From positions 610,669,541 to 610,733,540 of the forward strand of contig NC_056730.1 of NCBI RefSeq assembly GCF_019279795.1: 64,000 nt of DNA, given 5' to 3'. The notes under the pieces were generated by a model. It worked only from the letters and a program-made list of their open reading frames with translations. It was not told the origin of the DNA and did no database searches. This document shows positions 1 through 11,514 of the stretch, piece by piece (the first letter of the stretch is position 1; every line of letters starts with the position of its first letter). Source of the DNA: Protopterus annectens. Lineage: Eukaryota > Chordata > Ceratodontiformes > Protopteridae. The position numbers were made by a program, and so were the translations under genes.

Positions 1-720
1 TGTTGGAGGGAAGCAGTCTAGTTTATCAGTGGGAGTGGTAAGCATCAGGTAGCCTATCTACCACAAGAGGAGTGGTCTCTGGCCCAGAAATTGTAGCTAT
101 TGGCTGTTTCAGCAGTTTTCTTTTCCGTCTCTTTCAACTTTCTGGTTTGAAAGCCGCATCTGTGCCTGTTTCCCACCTTTCCTATAACTAGCCTAGTCCG
201 GTTACAGAGTTGCTGTTTCCAGGATTGTTAGTAAGCGTCTGAGCCCCCCAAGCCTTTCTGTGTTGGAGGGAAGCCTTCTAGCTTATCAGTGGGAGTGGTA
301 AGCATTAGGTAGCCTATCTACCACAAGAGGAGTGGTTCCTGGCCCAGAAATTGTAGCTGTTGGCCGTTTGGCAGTTTTTTTTCCATCTCTTTCAACATTC
401 TGGTTTAAAAGCCGCACTTACACTTGTTTCCCACTTTTCCTGTAACTAGCCTAGTCCAGATACAGAGTTGCTGTATCCAGGACTGTTGGTAAGCTTCTGA
501 GCCCCACAAGCCTTTCTGTGTTGGAAGAAAGCCTTCTAGCTATCAATGGGAGTGGTAAGCACTAGGTAGCCTGTCTACCACGAGAGGAGAGGTTCTTGGC
601 CCAGAAATTGTAGTTTATTGACAATTTGGACAGTTTGTCCGTCTCTTTCAACTGTCTGGTTTAAAAGACCACATCTGTGCTTGTTTCCCATCTTTCCTGT
701 AACTAACCTACTGGGTAGCA
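1..720 (+). repeat. Tandem ~259-bp 5' monomers of LINE A
   Basis: Three units start at 1, 261 and 519, each opening with TGTTGGA and carrying a TCAGTGGGAGTGG block (TCAATGGGAGTGG in the third); the last unit is shortened. The core resembles the longer ~615-bp monomers ahead of LINE C (shared GTGGGAGTGG and TTTAAAA blocks). By analogy with other LINEs, such units are likely promoter modules; no promoter activity can be read from the sequence. Confidence 0.75.
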
Positions 721-1304
721 CTAGAGAGCCTTAGACTGATACATGCCTTCTAGTTTAGAAGAGAGACTTTGGAGTGATTAAGTATCATTTTTCTGTACTT
801 TCTTGCTGTACTTAACTGTTTTCCGCCTAAACGCAGATTTTCCAGTGTTTATTGTGATTTAAAAGCTTGTTTTTTTTGCATATTGTACTTATTTGACTGC
901 TTGCACTTTTAAAAAGTTGTTTTTTGTTTAAATAATTTGTTTAACTGTTGTAGGCTACACACTAAAGTGCGATAGACTTTTCTGATCATTTGTAGTCGTT
1001 TAAAGCTGTTTTAAGTGTATTTGTTTACTGTTTTTGCCTTATCTTTTCAAAAAAACAAAAAAAAAATTCCTTGTTTCCCGCCTTTCTAAGTTAGTATCGT
1101 CCAGTTTTCAGGCTAGTGCTGAATTCAGGGCTGTGATACTAGTTTCTGAGTTGCCCGTACCTTGCTTGGATAGAAGGAAGTTTCTCTGTTCACCTGTCAG
1201 AGAGGGGAGTTTTGAGCAACCTATCTGTCCCTGGAGGAGCGGTTCCAGCCCAGAAGTTTGTAGTTTACTGGCCATTTTGGGCTAATTTCTATCTCTTTCA
1301 TTTC

Positions 1305-1424
1305 CCTACTATAAAAACAGCATTTGCACGGTTTTGCGCACCGGGTAGTGCTGGTTAGCTACGGCCTACTATAAAAACAGCGTTTGCACGGTTTTGCACA
1401 CCGGGCAGTGCTGGTTAGCTACGG
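1305..1424 (+). promoter_or_regulatory. Duplicated 60-bp leader segment with TATA-like motif
   Basis: Two adjacent 60-bp units (1305-1364 and 1365-1424) begin CCTACTATAAAAACAGC and end in GGTTAGCTACGG. They lie about 220 bp upstream of the ORF1 start of LINE A. The TATAAAA string is unusual for a LINE leader. A related single segment (GCGCAGCGCCGGTTAAAC) lies at about 25924-25941 in LINE C. A promoter role is inference only. Confidence 0.5.
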
Positions 1425-1644
1425 TTAAATTGTTCCTGGCTCCACTAAGTCTCCTCTTCAGTTTTTCCCTTGAAACTAGTCTAACTCTCAACCTAAGCAC
1501 TCAAAAAGCATCTTACAGCCCAGCACTTGCTCAGACCTAATAGCAAGCACTAATATACCCTGACACTGATTGCCCAGCAGGGCAAGGCTCTTTACTCACC
1601 CCTCACCAACCAAGCGACTAAGCAGCTCACCCTACTATTCAGGC

Positions 1645-2625
1645 ATGGCCAAAGGGCAGCTTCAGGTGCACTCTCCAGTCCAGCTGGTGAATCTGGGTAT
1701 CCTGAGACAATGTTACAACTGCCTCATGTACACTGACAACTCTCTCCTCCTACCACAAAACACTAACATATGCGAGAGATGCAATTATGCAGCCAAACTG
1801 GAAGCTAAGCTGTCTCCACCCAAGACTGGAACAGACAGTCAAGAGGAGAAGGTTAACACTTGCACCACACCTCCAGCCACACACAGACCTACTAAAACAG
1901 CACTGGCAAAAAATACACACAGACACACAGAATCATACTTGGAAGCTCTAAATAAAAACCTGCAAAAGTATCAGAGACCTCCTAAGCAGACACCCAAACA
2001 ACCTGCACTTTCCGTCAAAAAACAGACAACACATAAAACACAAAATCAGTGTGCCGCACAATCACAGCCCTTAAGGTGAAATAACATACCTAACACACTA
2101 GTAATAGGTGACTCTATAGTCAGGCACACTGACGTCCCACTCACTAGGCTGGACAAGCAGAAGGTTACTGTAAGTTGCCTGTGGGGAGCCAGAATCCGCC
2201 ACATAACACAAGCACTCAGGTCACTTCAGAACAAGTACAAATATGACTCTGCCATTGTTCATGTTGGTGTGAATGTCCTGAGACATACCTCCCTGGACTA
2301 CATGAAAAGAGATATGGGAGAGCTCTCTGATCATGCAGCCCAGGCTGGTATGACCCTGACCCTGAGTAACATCCTGCTCTCACCAAGAATGATACCTCAG
2401 TATAAAGAAAAAAATATCAATTTCAACAACTGGCTAAGCTTCTGGTGTCATTCAAAGGGGATCCAGTGTCTGTCAGCCTGGGACGACATGCTCGACAAGT
2501 CGCGTTGCTTCACAAGAGACGGCTTGCACCTGTCACCCCTAGGCTTTCGAATATTGGCCAAGGCTCTTGCTGCCCCCATAGTGCCTTTTTTAGGCAAGGC
2601 TCAAAAGTCAAACCCACCTCCGTAA
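1645..2625 (+). pseudogene. LINE A ORF1: zinc ribbon, coiled coil, SGNH esterase
   Basis: ORF1 of CR1/L2-group LINEs binds nucleic acid and often carries a lipolytic-esterase-like domain. The start at 1645 (ATG, residues MAKGQL) is chosen because it aligns with the LINE C start at 26172. An N-terminal CYNC...CERC pair suggests a zinc ribbon, followed by a short charged helix (KLEAKL). One in-frame TGA (2077-2079) breaks the ORF in the basic linker. The esterase follows in the same frame: GDSIVRH (nucleophile block), a GVN block where GVND is expected (here GVNV) and DGLHLSPLG (Asp/His block). The frame ends at a TAA at 2623-2625, just before ORF2, which lies in the -1 frame. Confidence 0.8.
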
Positions 2626-3670
2626 ACAGCACAGTTAGCAAAAAACTGAGGGTTATGCTACTCAACGCTAGGAGTTTAAATCTCAAAATGCACGCACTTG
2701 AAGCACTCCTCAGTATGGAGAACGTTGACATCTGTGCAGTAACTGAAACCGGGTTCAAGGCTCCAGAGAGCAGCCCAGCACTATCGGGCTACAACTCATA
2801 CCACACGTTTCAGCCACAGAACACAGATCGAAGCACAAAAGGAGGGGGTGTATCCATATTCATCAAGGATACCTACACCTCCAGGTTAGTGGCGCAGCAT
2901 GATACCTCTGAGATCATCCATAGGTTGGTATATATAGGTTCATAGGTTAGTAGGCTAACTGCCCTTGTGAGCCATTTTAAGCCCAACCAATTATCCCCTG
3001 TGAGATTCAAATCATGTACTTTGTGTTTGTAAGGCAAACACCTTAACCATTAGGCCACCATGTGCAACTAACATCAGACAAATCTGCAATGCAAATTGTG
3101 GCCTGCTACAGATCACCATCCATGACCCAGGACCACCACTCCACCTTTCTGGAGACACTGGAAAACATGAAGGTCCTACCAAACACCCTGATATTGGGCG
3201 ATTTCAATTACCCTACCATTCACTGGGAAAACTACTGGAGTACAAATTCCCAGGCCCAGCGCTTCCTGGAATTCATCAACTCAAATGCCCTGGAAAACAT
3301 ATTGATCCTGGTTATCACCAACATGGGCGATCGGTGTTCCACACTAGAGGTCAACTCGTCACTGGTTAGATCAGATCGTAAACTAATCACTCTGGATATC
3401 CACACCCCACCACCACCCCCAACTAAGGAAACCACAGTAAAAACATTTTCTAAAGCAAACTTCACCGTACTTAAGACAGTGGTGGTAAGTTTCACAGCCC
3501 CCACTCTAAAGGATAACACTGCCCAAGATGCAGAAACCTTTACAAATGCACTCTATGAGCACCTACAAGGATGCATGGATCATGCCATCTCTAGCAAAAC
3601 TAAGACTCACAGAGACTCCCCATGCTTTGGAACAAAATTCCAAATTACATCAGGCAGAGCCCATCACTAA
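2586..3670 (+). pseudogene. LINE A ORF2 endonuclease portion, SINE-interrupted
   Basis: This is an APE-type endonuclease, which nicks target DNA to start target-primed reverse transcription. Visible blocks are LNARSLNLK, VTETGFK (family VTETWFK), GDFNYPTIHW and VRSDRK, where the usual catalytic His of SDH is Arg. It reads in the -1 frame relative to ORF1 and has no ATG upstream of the first conserved block. A SINE at about 2928-3061 splits it. After the linker (CMDHAI...KTK) the coding sequence jumps to the C-terminal end of ORF2, with no RT. Confidence 0.75.
2928..3061 (-). mobile_element. tRNA-derived SINE with LINE-like 3' tail
   Basis: Read on the minus strand, it begins with a tRNA-like head: GTGGCCTAATGGTTAAGG (A-box-like) and, about 45 bp on, GATTTGAATCTCAC (B-box-like). 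It then has a segment ending GGGCAGTTAGCCTACTAACC followed by CTATGAACCTA. That segment and tail match the 3' end of the LINEs in this window. It interrupts the LINE A endonuclease; the uninterrupted sequence is seen in LINE C near 27421. A second copy lies at 59723-59847. Confidence 0.75.
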
Positions 3671-3922
3671 TACTCGTCAAGAGAAACCTTGATGAGTGGC
3701 TGGGTAACAGAAAATACACCCCTGGGATCACTTCATTGGCCCTGCTTGACAGAGGATCAGTTAATTAATCAATGGGGTGGCGAAAGCCGACACACTCTGG
3801 CTAGGCTTATAAATGCCCTCGGGCAGATAGCCTAGTACCTACCTATGAACCTGTGAACCTATGAAATGTCCTTTAACTGGCTTAGTACTTTCTTGTTGTT
3901 GTGAGGGTATAAACTTGGAAAA

Positions 3923-4143
3923 GGGTCAATATATTATCGAAAAGACAGGTCAGCGAACGGGTCAAAAATGCCGTTCAGCGAACTCGGTCTTGTATGGGGC
4001 TACACCCCCCCCCCACTAATTATATATACTGAGATCCGATCTTTACTGTACCGCGATCTCACTGTGAACAGTTTGCTGAATGGCATTTTTGATGTAAAGT
4101 GCCATTCGCTGACCTGTCTTTTCAATAATCTAATGTAGACCCC
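3923..4143. mobile_element. Short TIR element (hAT-like MITE, GGGTC ends)
   Basis: Inverted repeats of about 75 bp flank a short centre. Both arms contain GAAAAGACAGGTCAGCGAA, read inward. The ends are GGGTC/GACCCC, flanked by TTGGAAAA (3915-3922) and TTTGAAAA (4144-4151), an 8-bp target duplication with one mismatch. There is no coding capacity. An 8-bp duplication fits the hAT superfamily, and the GGGTCTA-type end resembles the element at 35283. Confidence 0.7.
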
Positions 4144-4151
4144 TTTGAAAA

Positions 4152-4900
4152 TTGTTTGAAGAAAGTAATCATCTCTTAAGGATAATGCAAGAATATAAAA
4201 TGGTTGGATGCCTCCATTCCAGCTTCATCACTCCAAAAATATTCTTGCAAAGGCATGCTTGGGCATTTAACTATAACCACAGTTTAACACGAGTAAAAAC
4301 CTAGTAAATAAAAATAATCAAATACACCTTGTTCATGCAAAAATCTTGACTTGTTTATTTATTTTTTGTCCCTCAACTCAACCAGATGTCATCAGAATAA
4401 AAAATAAAAAACATCAAGTCACAACCTTTGAAAAGCAATTAAAAAAATTAATAATCACCTGTTCAGCAGTCTGTCTCAAATGAAATGTCATTTAGCCATG
4501 GGAAAAAAGAGCCAAGCTCAACCTGATCTGACTGAATCAAATATATTTATCTGCATCGCATGGCTTATAGTATGCATCCAGATCTGAAAAGGAAGTCCCA
4601 AAAATCCATGTTCCTTTGCTAGTATTAGTTTTCCCATTGTCATCTTTCTCATTTGCTATTCCAAAGAAACTTCTTAATTTTCTTTTTCATATTCTTCCAT
4701 ATCTTGATTACTCGGTTAACATATGTAAACATAACCTGTATAGCAAACCAGTGAGATGAAAACTTCTTACTTGCTTGCATCTTATTGTCAGTGTCCATAA
4801 ATAATTTTTATAGTGCTATCCTCCTTATAACCACCTTTCTTTAGCTACTTGCTCAGTGTTTCATTTTAACCAAATTCTCAAGGAGCACTACACGTGCTCG
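4152..4900. other. Unassigned AT-rich spacer
   Basis: No open frame, repeat family or RNA gene is recognised here. Confidence 0.5.
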
Positions 4901-4914
4901 ATTCACAAGCTCTC

Positions 4915-5160
4915 GAATTAGGGAGTTTGAGGGGGATTTTATGGTTAGGGACCAGTAAGGGAGTTTTAGAGTTAGGGAGCAGTAAGTGAGTTTTAAGTGT
5001 ATGGAAGAAGAAGGGAGTTTTAGGTTTAGGTAGAATGAAGGAGTTTTAGGTTTTTAGAGTGTTCAGGGAATTTAGGTTTAGGGAGGAGGTTGGAGTTTTA
5101 GCATTAGTGAGTAATCATGGAATTTAGTTTTACGAAGAGGGAGTGAATTTTTGGGTAAGA
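4915..5160 (+). repeat. Degenerate ~27-bp G-rich minisatellite
   Basis: About eight imperfect units share GGGAGTTTTAGGTTTAGG-like blocks. The units contain telomere-like TTAGGG strings, but the array is too irregular and internal to be telomeric. Confidence 0.55.
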
Positions 5161-6492
5161 GAGCAAGGAGATGGGTTAGGAACTGTGTTGAGTTTTAGGG
5201 TTACAGTCTAGGTTCTGGTAGGGCTATACAGTTTTAAAAGATAGGCTTTGGGGAGGGCTACATAGAAAAGGGAGATTGGGATGCCACTAATGTAAAAGAC
5301 CAATAATCTCAACAAACACTGCAGTCTTGCAGTTTGTCTCTTATGGAAGAAGACGGCCCTGAAAATGTTGAGCCCATGGACTGAGACTGAAGTGGGTCCA
5401 TTGGGAACAGTGCTGTGCCAATCTCAGATAACAAATTAAAAATAAAAGAAAATTAACTTGATCACTGTATGATAACCAACCTTAAGAACCATTGTTATAT
5501 TTTATTCCATATTTCTTATTCAAACCTTACTACTTTTTCTTTCTGTCATCAGTAAAAGTGCAGAACTAATTTTCTAAGAGACACTTACAGTAGTTAATTG
5601 TGAGGAAAATGATGAGGTAATAACCTGCAAAAGTCAAAAAAGGGGTTCGAAAATGTTTAGCTTTAACATAGCAATCATTAATGTTCTAGAAGTCAGTTAT
5701 TTCTTTTTATTGTGATCTAACACACTAGGCCATCCAGCTGTCACAGGTGTTTGGCATTTTGTGCTTTCTTGTTTGCCTTTCCATATTGATTAATGAATAT
5801 AGTATGGCTTTCTTTTGTGGTTCCCCATGAAACTTGAATGTGAAAATGCTGACTAAACAAAACACCAAAAACTAATGCCCTAAACAAGGAACTGTGATAA
5901 ATTAAACTGTAAGTGTTTTATGCAGGGGCCACCCCGTACACCCACTAATTTAGGGAGTTTGCTAAACTTATGTTTACCAACTCCAGACTGACACAGACAT
6001 GAAAAAGGGAGAAATATCCACAAACAAAGAAATCACTGCCGATGCCTGCTTAGAAATTGCGGCAGCAGTGGAAGACAGTGATTAGCACTGTGCTTGTCAT
6101 GTTATGCGATTTGGGTACTTGATACTTGATCAATTTCATCTTGGCCACCTGTAGACAGACCTTTTTTAGTTGCTGAATAGCTGTTCTAGACTTGCACAGA
6201 TACAGGTTTTAGTGAGTGACGGCCTTTTATTTTAACTTGGTATGAAAAGTGAGCTTTGTTATTTTTGGACTAAAATTTCGGTAGCAGCCAAATATCTTAT
6301 CTTCTAGAAAACAATTCTGCACCAAAAATGACTCGTCTTACAGCTTTACATTCATGCATTAGAGATGACTGATCCCAGATCATTTATCTGAGTAGGACAT
6401 GGAATAAACAGTTATTGACCTTTACTTCTGAGACTTGGGGGGGGGGGGGTCTTGTTTGCTCTTTTAATGTGCATTTCCTTCTTTCCTTTTAG
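5161..6492. other. Unassigned spacer
   Basis: Nothing identifiable except a G homopolymer at about 6438-6448. Confidence 0.5.
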
Positions 6493-7004
6493 GAATTCTT
6501 TGTATGATTATTTCTGCTTGTCGTACAGATTATAAAGTTTGTTTTGTAAAGATATGTACTGAAACTTATATTTCTGATGCTGGAGTTAAGTGAGTTACTT
6601 CCAGGAATTTTATTTCCTTACATCCTGTACTACTAGTACCTTTGTCTTTCATATGAAGTGGAAGGTTTTGAATTGCCAAAATCATTCTATGAAAGTCTTT
6701 TCAGATTGTGTCTAAAACAGTATGAATATTATCCTTCCTGGCTGTCAGATATGTTGATGCATTTCCTATGGCAGAGTTATGGAACTTCTGTTCAGTTACT
6801 GAAACATGCTTTTGAGAGAAATTTCTTTAATGTTTTATTTGAACCTCTGGAATTTTCTGCTGCATACATTTATTCAGCTTAGTAGAATTGTTTCTTAGCA
6901 AAATTCTTGTCATAATATTTTCCTGTCAGAAATCAACACTGCTGTAAGAGTTGCTTACACTTTGGCATGCACACTGAAATCCAGGAATGTTTTTTCTCTT
7001 AAAG
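6493..7004 (+). other. Three splice-flanked open segments, possible host exons
   Basis: Segment 6493-6589 is preceded by a pyrimidine tract ending TTTTAG, followed by GTGAGT, and has one frame open throughout (IISACRTDYK...). Segment 6637-6882 follows TACTAG and is open for about 80 codons to a TAG (SFYESLFRLCLKQYEYYPSW...), with no resemblance to the transposons here. Segment 6930-7004 lies between TCCTGTCAG and GGTAATG and is open in one frame (INTAVRVAYTLACTLKSRN). Against this, the gap between the first two is only about 47 bp, too short for a normal vertebrate intron, and the phases do not join simply. I do not recognise the protein. This could be a real exon cluster, a decayed gene or chance. 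Confidence 0.25.
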
Positions 7005-7489
7005 GTAATGAATGACCTTTTGCAATACTGATATCAGCAGTGTAGCTAAGTTGTGTATTCATCCATGTTAGTAAGGCTCTGATTTGTTCACATAGGCTAC
7101 ATGTGCATGTCAAAAATGGTTTCCGTCATGGTTAATATATAACTTACTTAAATCTGGCTGTGACCATTATTGTATGCTCTGTTTTTTAACAATTTCTTCC
7201 TTTTCTTTCCTACTTGTACTTCCTACTTCCTAATTGTTTTTGTTTTTTGCCCCTTATTGTAATTTTCCATTCTCTTTCCCCTGCGTTATTTATTTATTGC
7301 TTTCTGTCTCTTTAACACATTCTGCCATCACTGCTACCTTAATCATTCACTTAATATTCTATTCCCCTTCCCGCCCTTTATAACTATTAAATTGTGTACA
7401 ATCACTGTGTCCTCTTCTTGAAAGCAGACATCATGCCATTGACTTTCCCACAGCATGTGCATCATTTCTGCTCCTTTCATGCAACACTT

Positions 7490-7573
7490 CCAGTACTTCA
7501 CCATTATCTTCCAGTACTTCACCATTATCTTCCAGTACTTCACCATTATCTTCCAGTACTTCACCATTATCTT
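7490..7573 (+). repeat. 21-bp minisatellite, four exact copies
   Basis: The unit CCAGTACTTCACCATTATCTT is repeated four times head to tail. It lies in a pyrimidine-rich spacer and creates short open frames on both strands that are artefacts of the repeat. Confidence 0.9.
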
Positions 7574-10079
7574 TTCTTTCCTGTTTGGCCTTTGTAATCT
7601 TCTCAGTTAGAAAACCCTTTTGCAGTAGTGACATCAGTGGACCCCATATCATAATAAACCCGTCCAAACCATTTGCGCATTTCTGCTATTTTCTCTGTTC
7701 TGCCTCAGAATAGATTATTGTTCTTATTGCCCATCATATTTCTGTTTTGACTAGCTTATTACATTCTCTAAAATGCTGTTGTACACTGTGACCTATCCTG
7801 CTGTCATCACCAGACCCCATTTCCTCTTGGCCATTCTTCTCTTTCCCACTGTTCTCCCCAGCTGTGTCTCCTGGCCCCCTTATTTTTCTTATTGTCTTTG
7901 CTAATCTTTTATTCTGGTTCTATGCACACTAGTCCTTTTACTCTGCTCCACCTTGAACTTTTCAAAATGCACATCTTTCCCATGATCATCTGCCCTAGAT
8001 CAGCTTTTATCCATTTGTTTAACTATTTTTACTACTAATTACCTCCACTGTTTTATTTTCCTTGTCCATATCCTACATGCACTTATTTGTTTAATTTCCC
8101 ACTAAGGACCCTTCACGTTTCCTGATCATCATAACTGTTTCTTCATCTAAAACATAAAAAAACTGTCAGACATCCTGATTTTCAGCAATATTGCTGATTC
8201 TAAATCAACATTTTTATCTGTTCCTCAGAATCTTTGATTCTTCTAAACAAGGCTGAGGTTTACTTTCATAAAATGGTGCCGATCATTTGAACTCATGGAC
8301 TTCTTTTACTTGAGAAAAAAATGCATGTTAAATCTTATTCTATCAACTTTTAAAATCAGCAACAGTAATAATTTAATACAGTGGCCCTGATTTGGTATTC
8401 TTGTATGTGATTATTTTTGTTCTGCACTTACTCTGGAGATAAGAGGGTGAGAGCTATGCAACAAAGCAGCCCTATGTTCACTCTTGTGTCACACCTTTTC
8501 ACTGTCTGCTACTCATATCCTTTCTTCTACCATCATCTTTCTCCAGTATTCCACATGTTACTTTATTTCCTAGTATTGAAAGTGTTAATCAGGAGCATCT
8601 TCAAAAGTTAAGACCTCTGACCCCTGCCAAGATTCCTGTCAATATGTTCTTTTTCATCATCTGACTCTTCCTGTACCATATTTTTTCTGTTGCGTGTTTT
8701 AGCTCATACACCCATTTTGAATTCCTAGAAACTAGTGCATGTCCAACCATTCAGAAAATTATTTCTAGTCCAGTCATTGTGACCATATGTATACTCTCAG
8801 TTATTGTATTCCTTTTTTTACTGTATCAAAAAAACAAAAACAAACTCATAACATCACACACAGACTCATTGTACCTGTTTTCTACATTTTTATTGAGAAT
8901 TCTGTATCTTCTCTGTCCATATTTTTACATCTTTCCTTCATCCTGATCCTACTTACCCTATATTCCCTTTCAACTTACCCATTTTAACTTATTTTTAACT
9001 TATTTTTTCCACTGTCAGTCCAGTGCTATATTTTTTATATTGAACTGTCTGAGCATCAGCTGAAGCCCAGTTAAGAGGGCATTACCTTCTGTATTGTGTA
9101 TCTGTAGCAGATTGGCTTTAAACTGCCTGGATTTTTTCCTTCATTCTTTACTAACACAGTAACCCATGACATTTAATTTCCACATCCAGCAAGCAAAAAA
9201 AAAAAAACATCAAAGGTTAGATCTGATATATAGAACCAACAATATCCTACTGAAAACAGATGGATAACAGTAGCATTCAACTACTTGCTACCTACACATC
9301 TGTATGTCTCTCTTATTTTCACCAACCTGTAGTCTACCCTGACAACTAAACTGCAGCAGCGCTATACTAAAATGGCCAAATTTGCTTCCAAGAAGTCATA
9401 CTCCACACATCACTGTGTTGCTGTCAGGCTTCTAAACTTGAGCTACCTGACCTCCTCATCCCTTGTCCTCTCAACTTCAGTTTACATACAGATTAATCTT
9501 GCACCCTGCAAAATGCTCTGCACTAAACAGTGTACCACAATTCCATTCCACCAATAAAGCTCTCCCCTCTACTGACAAACATTTCCTCTCAATTCACAAA
9601 GCTCACAACCTAGCAGGAAATTCTCTTTAATCTAATTATATCTCAAAATCCTACAACTCAGTTTTCCCTTCTGAACAGACTCCTCAACAACACACATATC
9701 TTCACAGATAAATTAAAACTGTTCCTTATTGAGACTCCTGGGTATGCCTCCCATCCCATTCCCTAGGCTAAATACTTTCTAAACTACCTCTCCTAGGTAC
9801 ACATACATGCTCCTGGCTATTTCTTCTCTCTTAGTTTTCTGTTCTACTCTTCTTTTGACAAAATGCACATAATTATATATGACCTAATGTACTGCACCCA
9901 GTGATAACTGTGTTGCTGCAAAAAATACTTATTCATTTTATAATTATCTGCTTTATTTATCATCGCTTATTTTTTTTAATTTCTCCAAATCTTTTGGGTT
10001 TCTAATATCATGATGGGAATGGACCCCATTCCTAAGTCAAAGTAAAATTAAAGTTCATGAAATTAGTATTGTTTCAGTC
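7574..10079. other. Pyrimidine-rich spacer, no gene recognised
   Basis: About 2.5 kb of C/T-rich, AT-rich sequence with short open frames only. No conserved motif, transposon terminus or RNA gene was identified; very old repeats may be present but unrecognisable. Confidence 0.45.
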
Positions 10080-11500
10080 TTTGATGTCAGCCAAAAGTGC
10101 TCTTCGCAGCATCCGCACTGTGCCCAGTAATGACTCCTTCTGCAGTTCATAAGGAGTTACATGTATTGGTAACATATCTAAATAACAATTGTAGATTCAT
10201 TTTTATAAGACTCATTGCTCCTACTACTAATGGAACTGTCTAGATATCTTTTTTCCACATTTCTGCCTGCAAAGCTTGATCATTTATGACTTTGTGTCTC
10301 TCTGCATGCAAGACACTGTAGTCACTAGGTGTGGCAATTTCAATGATCAATGCTATTTTTGTCTTTTTTTCTTGGACCACTATATCCAGTTTTCTAGCAT
10401 CTATCTTTTGAACTGTTGGTATTGGGTGATCCCATGTGATGTAGACTTCATCATTTTCTATGATGCTTTGTGGTTCATATTTCAAGTGTTTTTCAGCCAC
10501 TTCAGTACCATAATGTTTGCACAATCCCCAGTGCAACAGTCTTGCCACATTATTGTGCCTTTCAGTTTACAGTCCTTCTGCCATTAGTATGTCACAACCA
10601 GCAACAAGTTGTTTGACTGTTCCCAGTTCTGTTTTACAAAACCTACATTTGTCTGTTTATCCCATATGTTCAATGGACTTTGTAAACCAATGTGTATGTA
10701 GGCAACTATCTTGGGCCACCAATATTAACCTTTCATCTTTTGGTTTGAATTTGCCTCTCCTTTACCATTCCTACATTTGATCCTGATCAACATGAGGTTC
10801 TTCCAGAAGTTTTCTATACTTGCAACTATATTTATGCATTTCCACATTTCTTGCCTTCTCATCTGATCCTTCACCTTATATTCTTTCTTTTGTTTTTTTG
10901 GCACATTCAGTTGCTGCCTAATTTTTATCTACTTCTGGTTTGATTTCCATTCCTGCTTGATGCTGATATGCTTCTGCTAGACTAAGCAGGGAAGTCATCT
11001 TAGATTTATTCTGCTCATGTTTCAAAACTTTCACTACATTTGGATCTTCTGAGGTCAGCAGATATGTGTGCAGGCCCACAATTGCAGATCTATACATGTA
11101 ATCAATTTCAAGGAGGCTCATACCTCCTTCAGAATGGGGAATATATAATCTTGGTATGGAATGAGTTTTATAAATCATTTGGTGAGCATGAAACCCCCTT
11201 CTTGTTTTCCTGTCTAATCTATCCAACATGTTTTAGGGCCAGTCAATCACTCCAGAACTGTAAATTAGGATAGGAAAAGCAAATTGGTTTATAGCTTGAA
11301 TTCTATTCCTAGATGTCAATGCTGTCTTTAGGATTAATTTAAGTCCTTTAAAATATTTCATACTAAATTTTATTTGCATTTGTGCACATTCTATTGCTGA
11401 TCCTTCATCATTTTCCAAATATTTATAAACTCCATCTGGCTTAAGTTCTTTTCGCTGTCTGTGTAATGCTGCTAATGTTACCTGAACATTTTGCATGTTT
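10080..11500 (-). pseudogene. R4/Dong-like LINE, C-terminal ORF fragment
   Basis: Three minus-strand open pieces read in order (11496-11233, 11229-10918, 10548-10240) as the C-terminal part of a single-ORF non-LTR retrotransposon with a restriction-enzyme-like endonuclease. The first has RNRIQAINQFAFPILIYSSG, typical of the region after the RT in R4/Dong/NeSL-type proteins. The second has the DRKTRRGFHAHQ and IPHSEGGMSLLEIDYMYRSA blocks. The third has KLDIVVQEKKTKIALIIEIA, which aligns with the PD-(D/E)xK endonuclease core; the usual Pro before the first Asp is Leu. Stops separate the pieces, and the RT is absent from the window, so this is a 5'-truncated dead copy. It is clearly different from the CR1/L2-type LINEs elsewhere here. 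Confidence 0.7.
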
Positions 11501-11514
11501 TATAAGTACTACTA

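Larger units (their letters stand above)
1..3865 (+). mobile_element. LINE A, CR1/L2-group non-LTR retrotransposon, internally deleted
   Basis: This copy keeps the 5' monomers, the leader, ORF1 and the endonuclease part of ORF2. It then jumps from the endonuclease-RT linker (about 3610) straight to the last codons of ORF2 (3615 onward), so the RT domain is missing. The 3' end (3770-3865) has the family's GGGTGGCGAAAGCC block, a CTAGGCT/AGCCTAG hairpin and a tail of CTATGAAC-like repeats, as in LINE C and LINE F. A minus-strand SINE interrupts the endonuclease at about 2928-3061. The clade assignment rests on the esterase-type ORF1, the APE-type endonuclease, RT similarity among the copies here and the short-repeat tail. 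The left end may extend beyond the window. Confidence 0.85.

Noticed and set aside
7343..7667. Repeat proteins on both strands and a CRISPR-like array
   Set aside because: Four exact 21-bp head-to-tail copies without spacers; a simple minisatellite.
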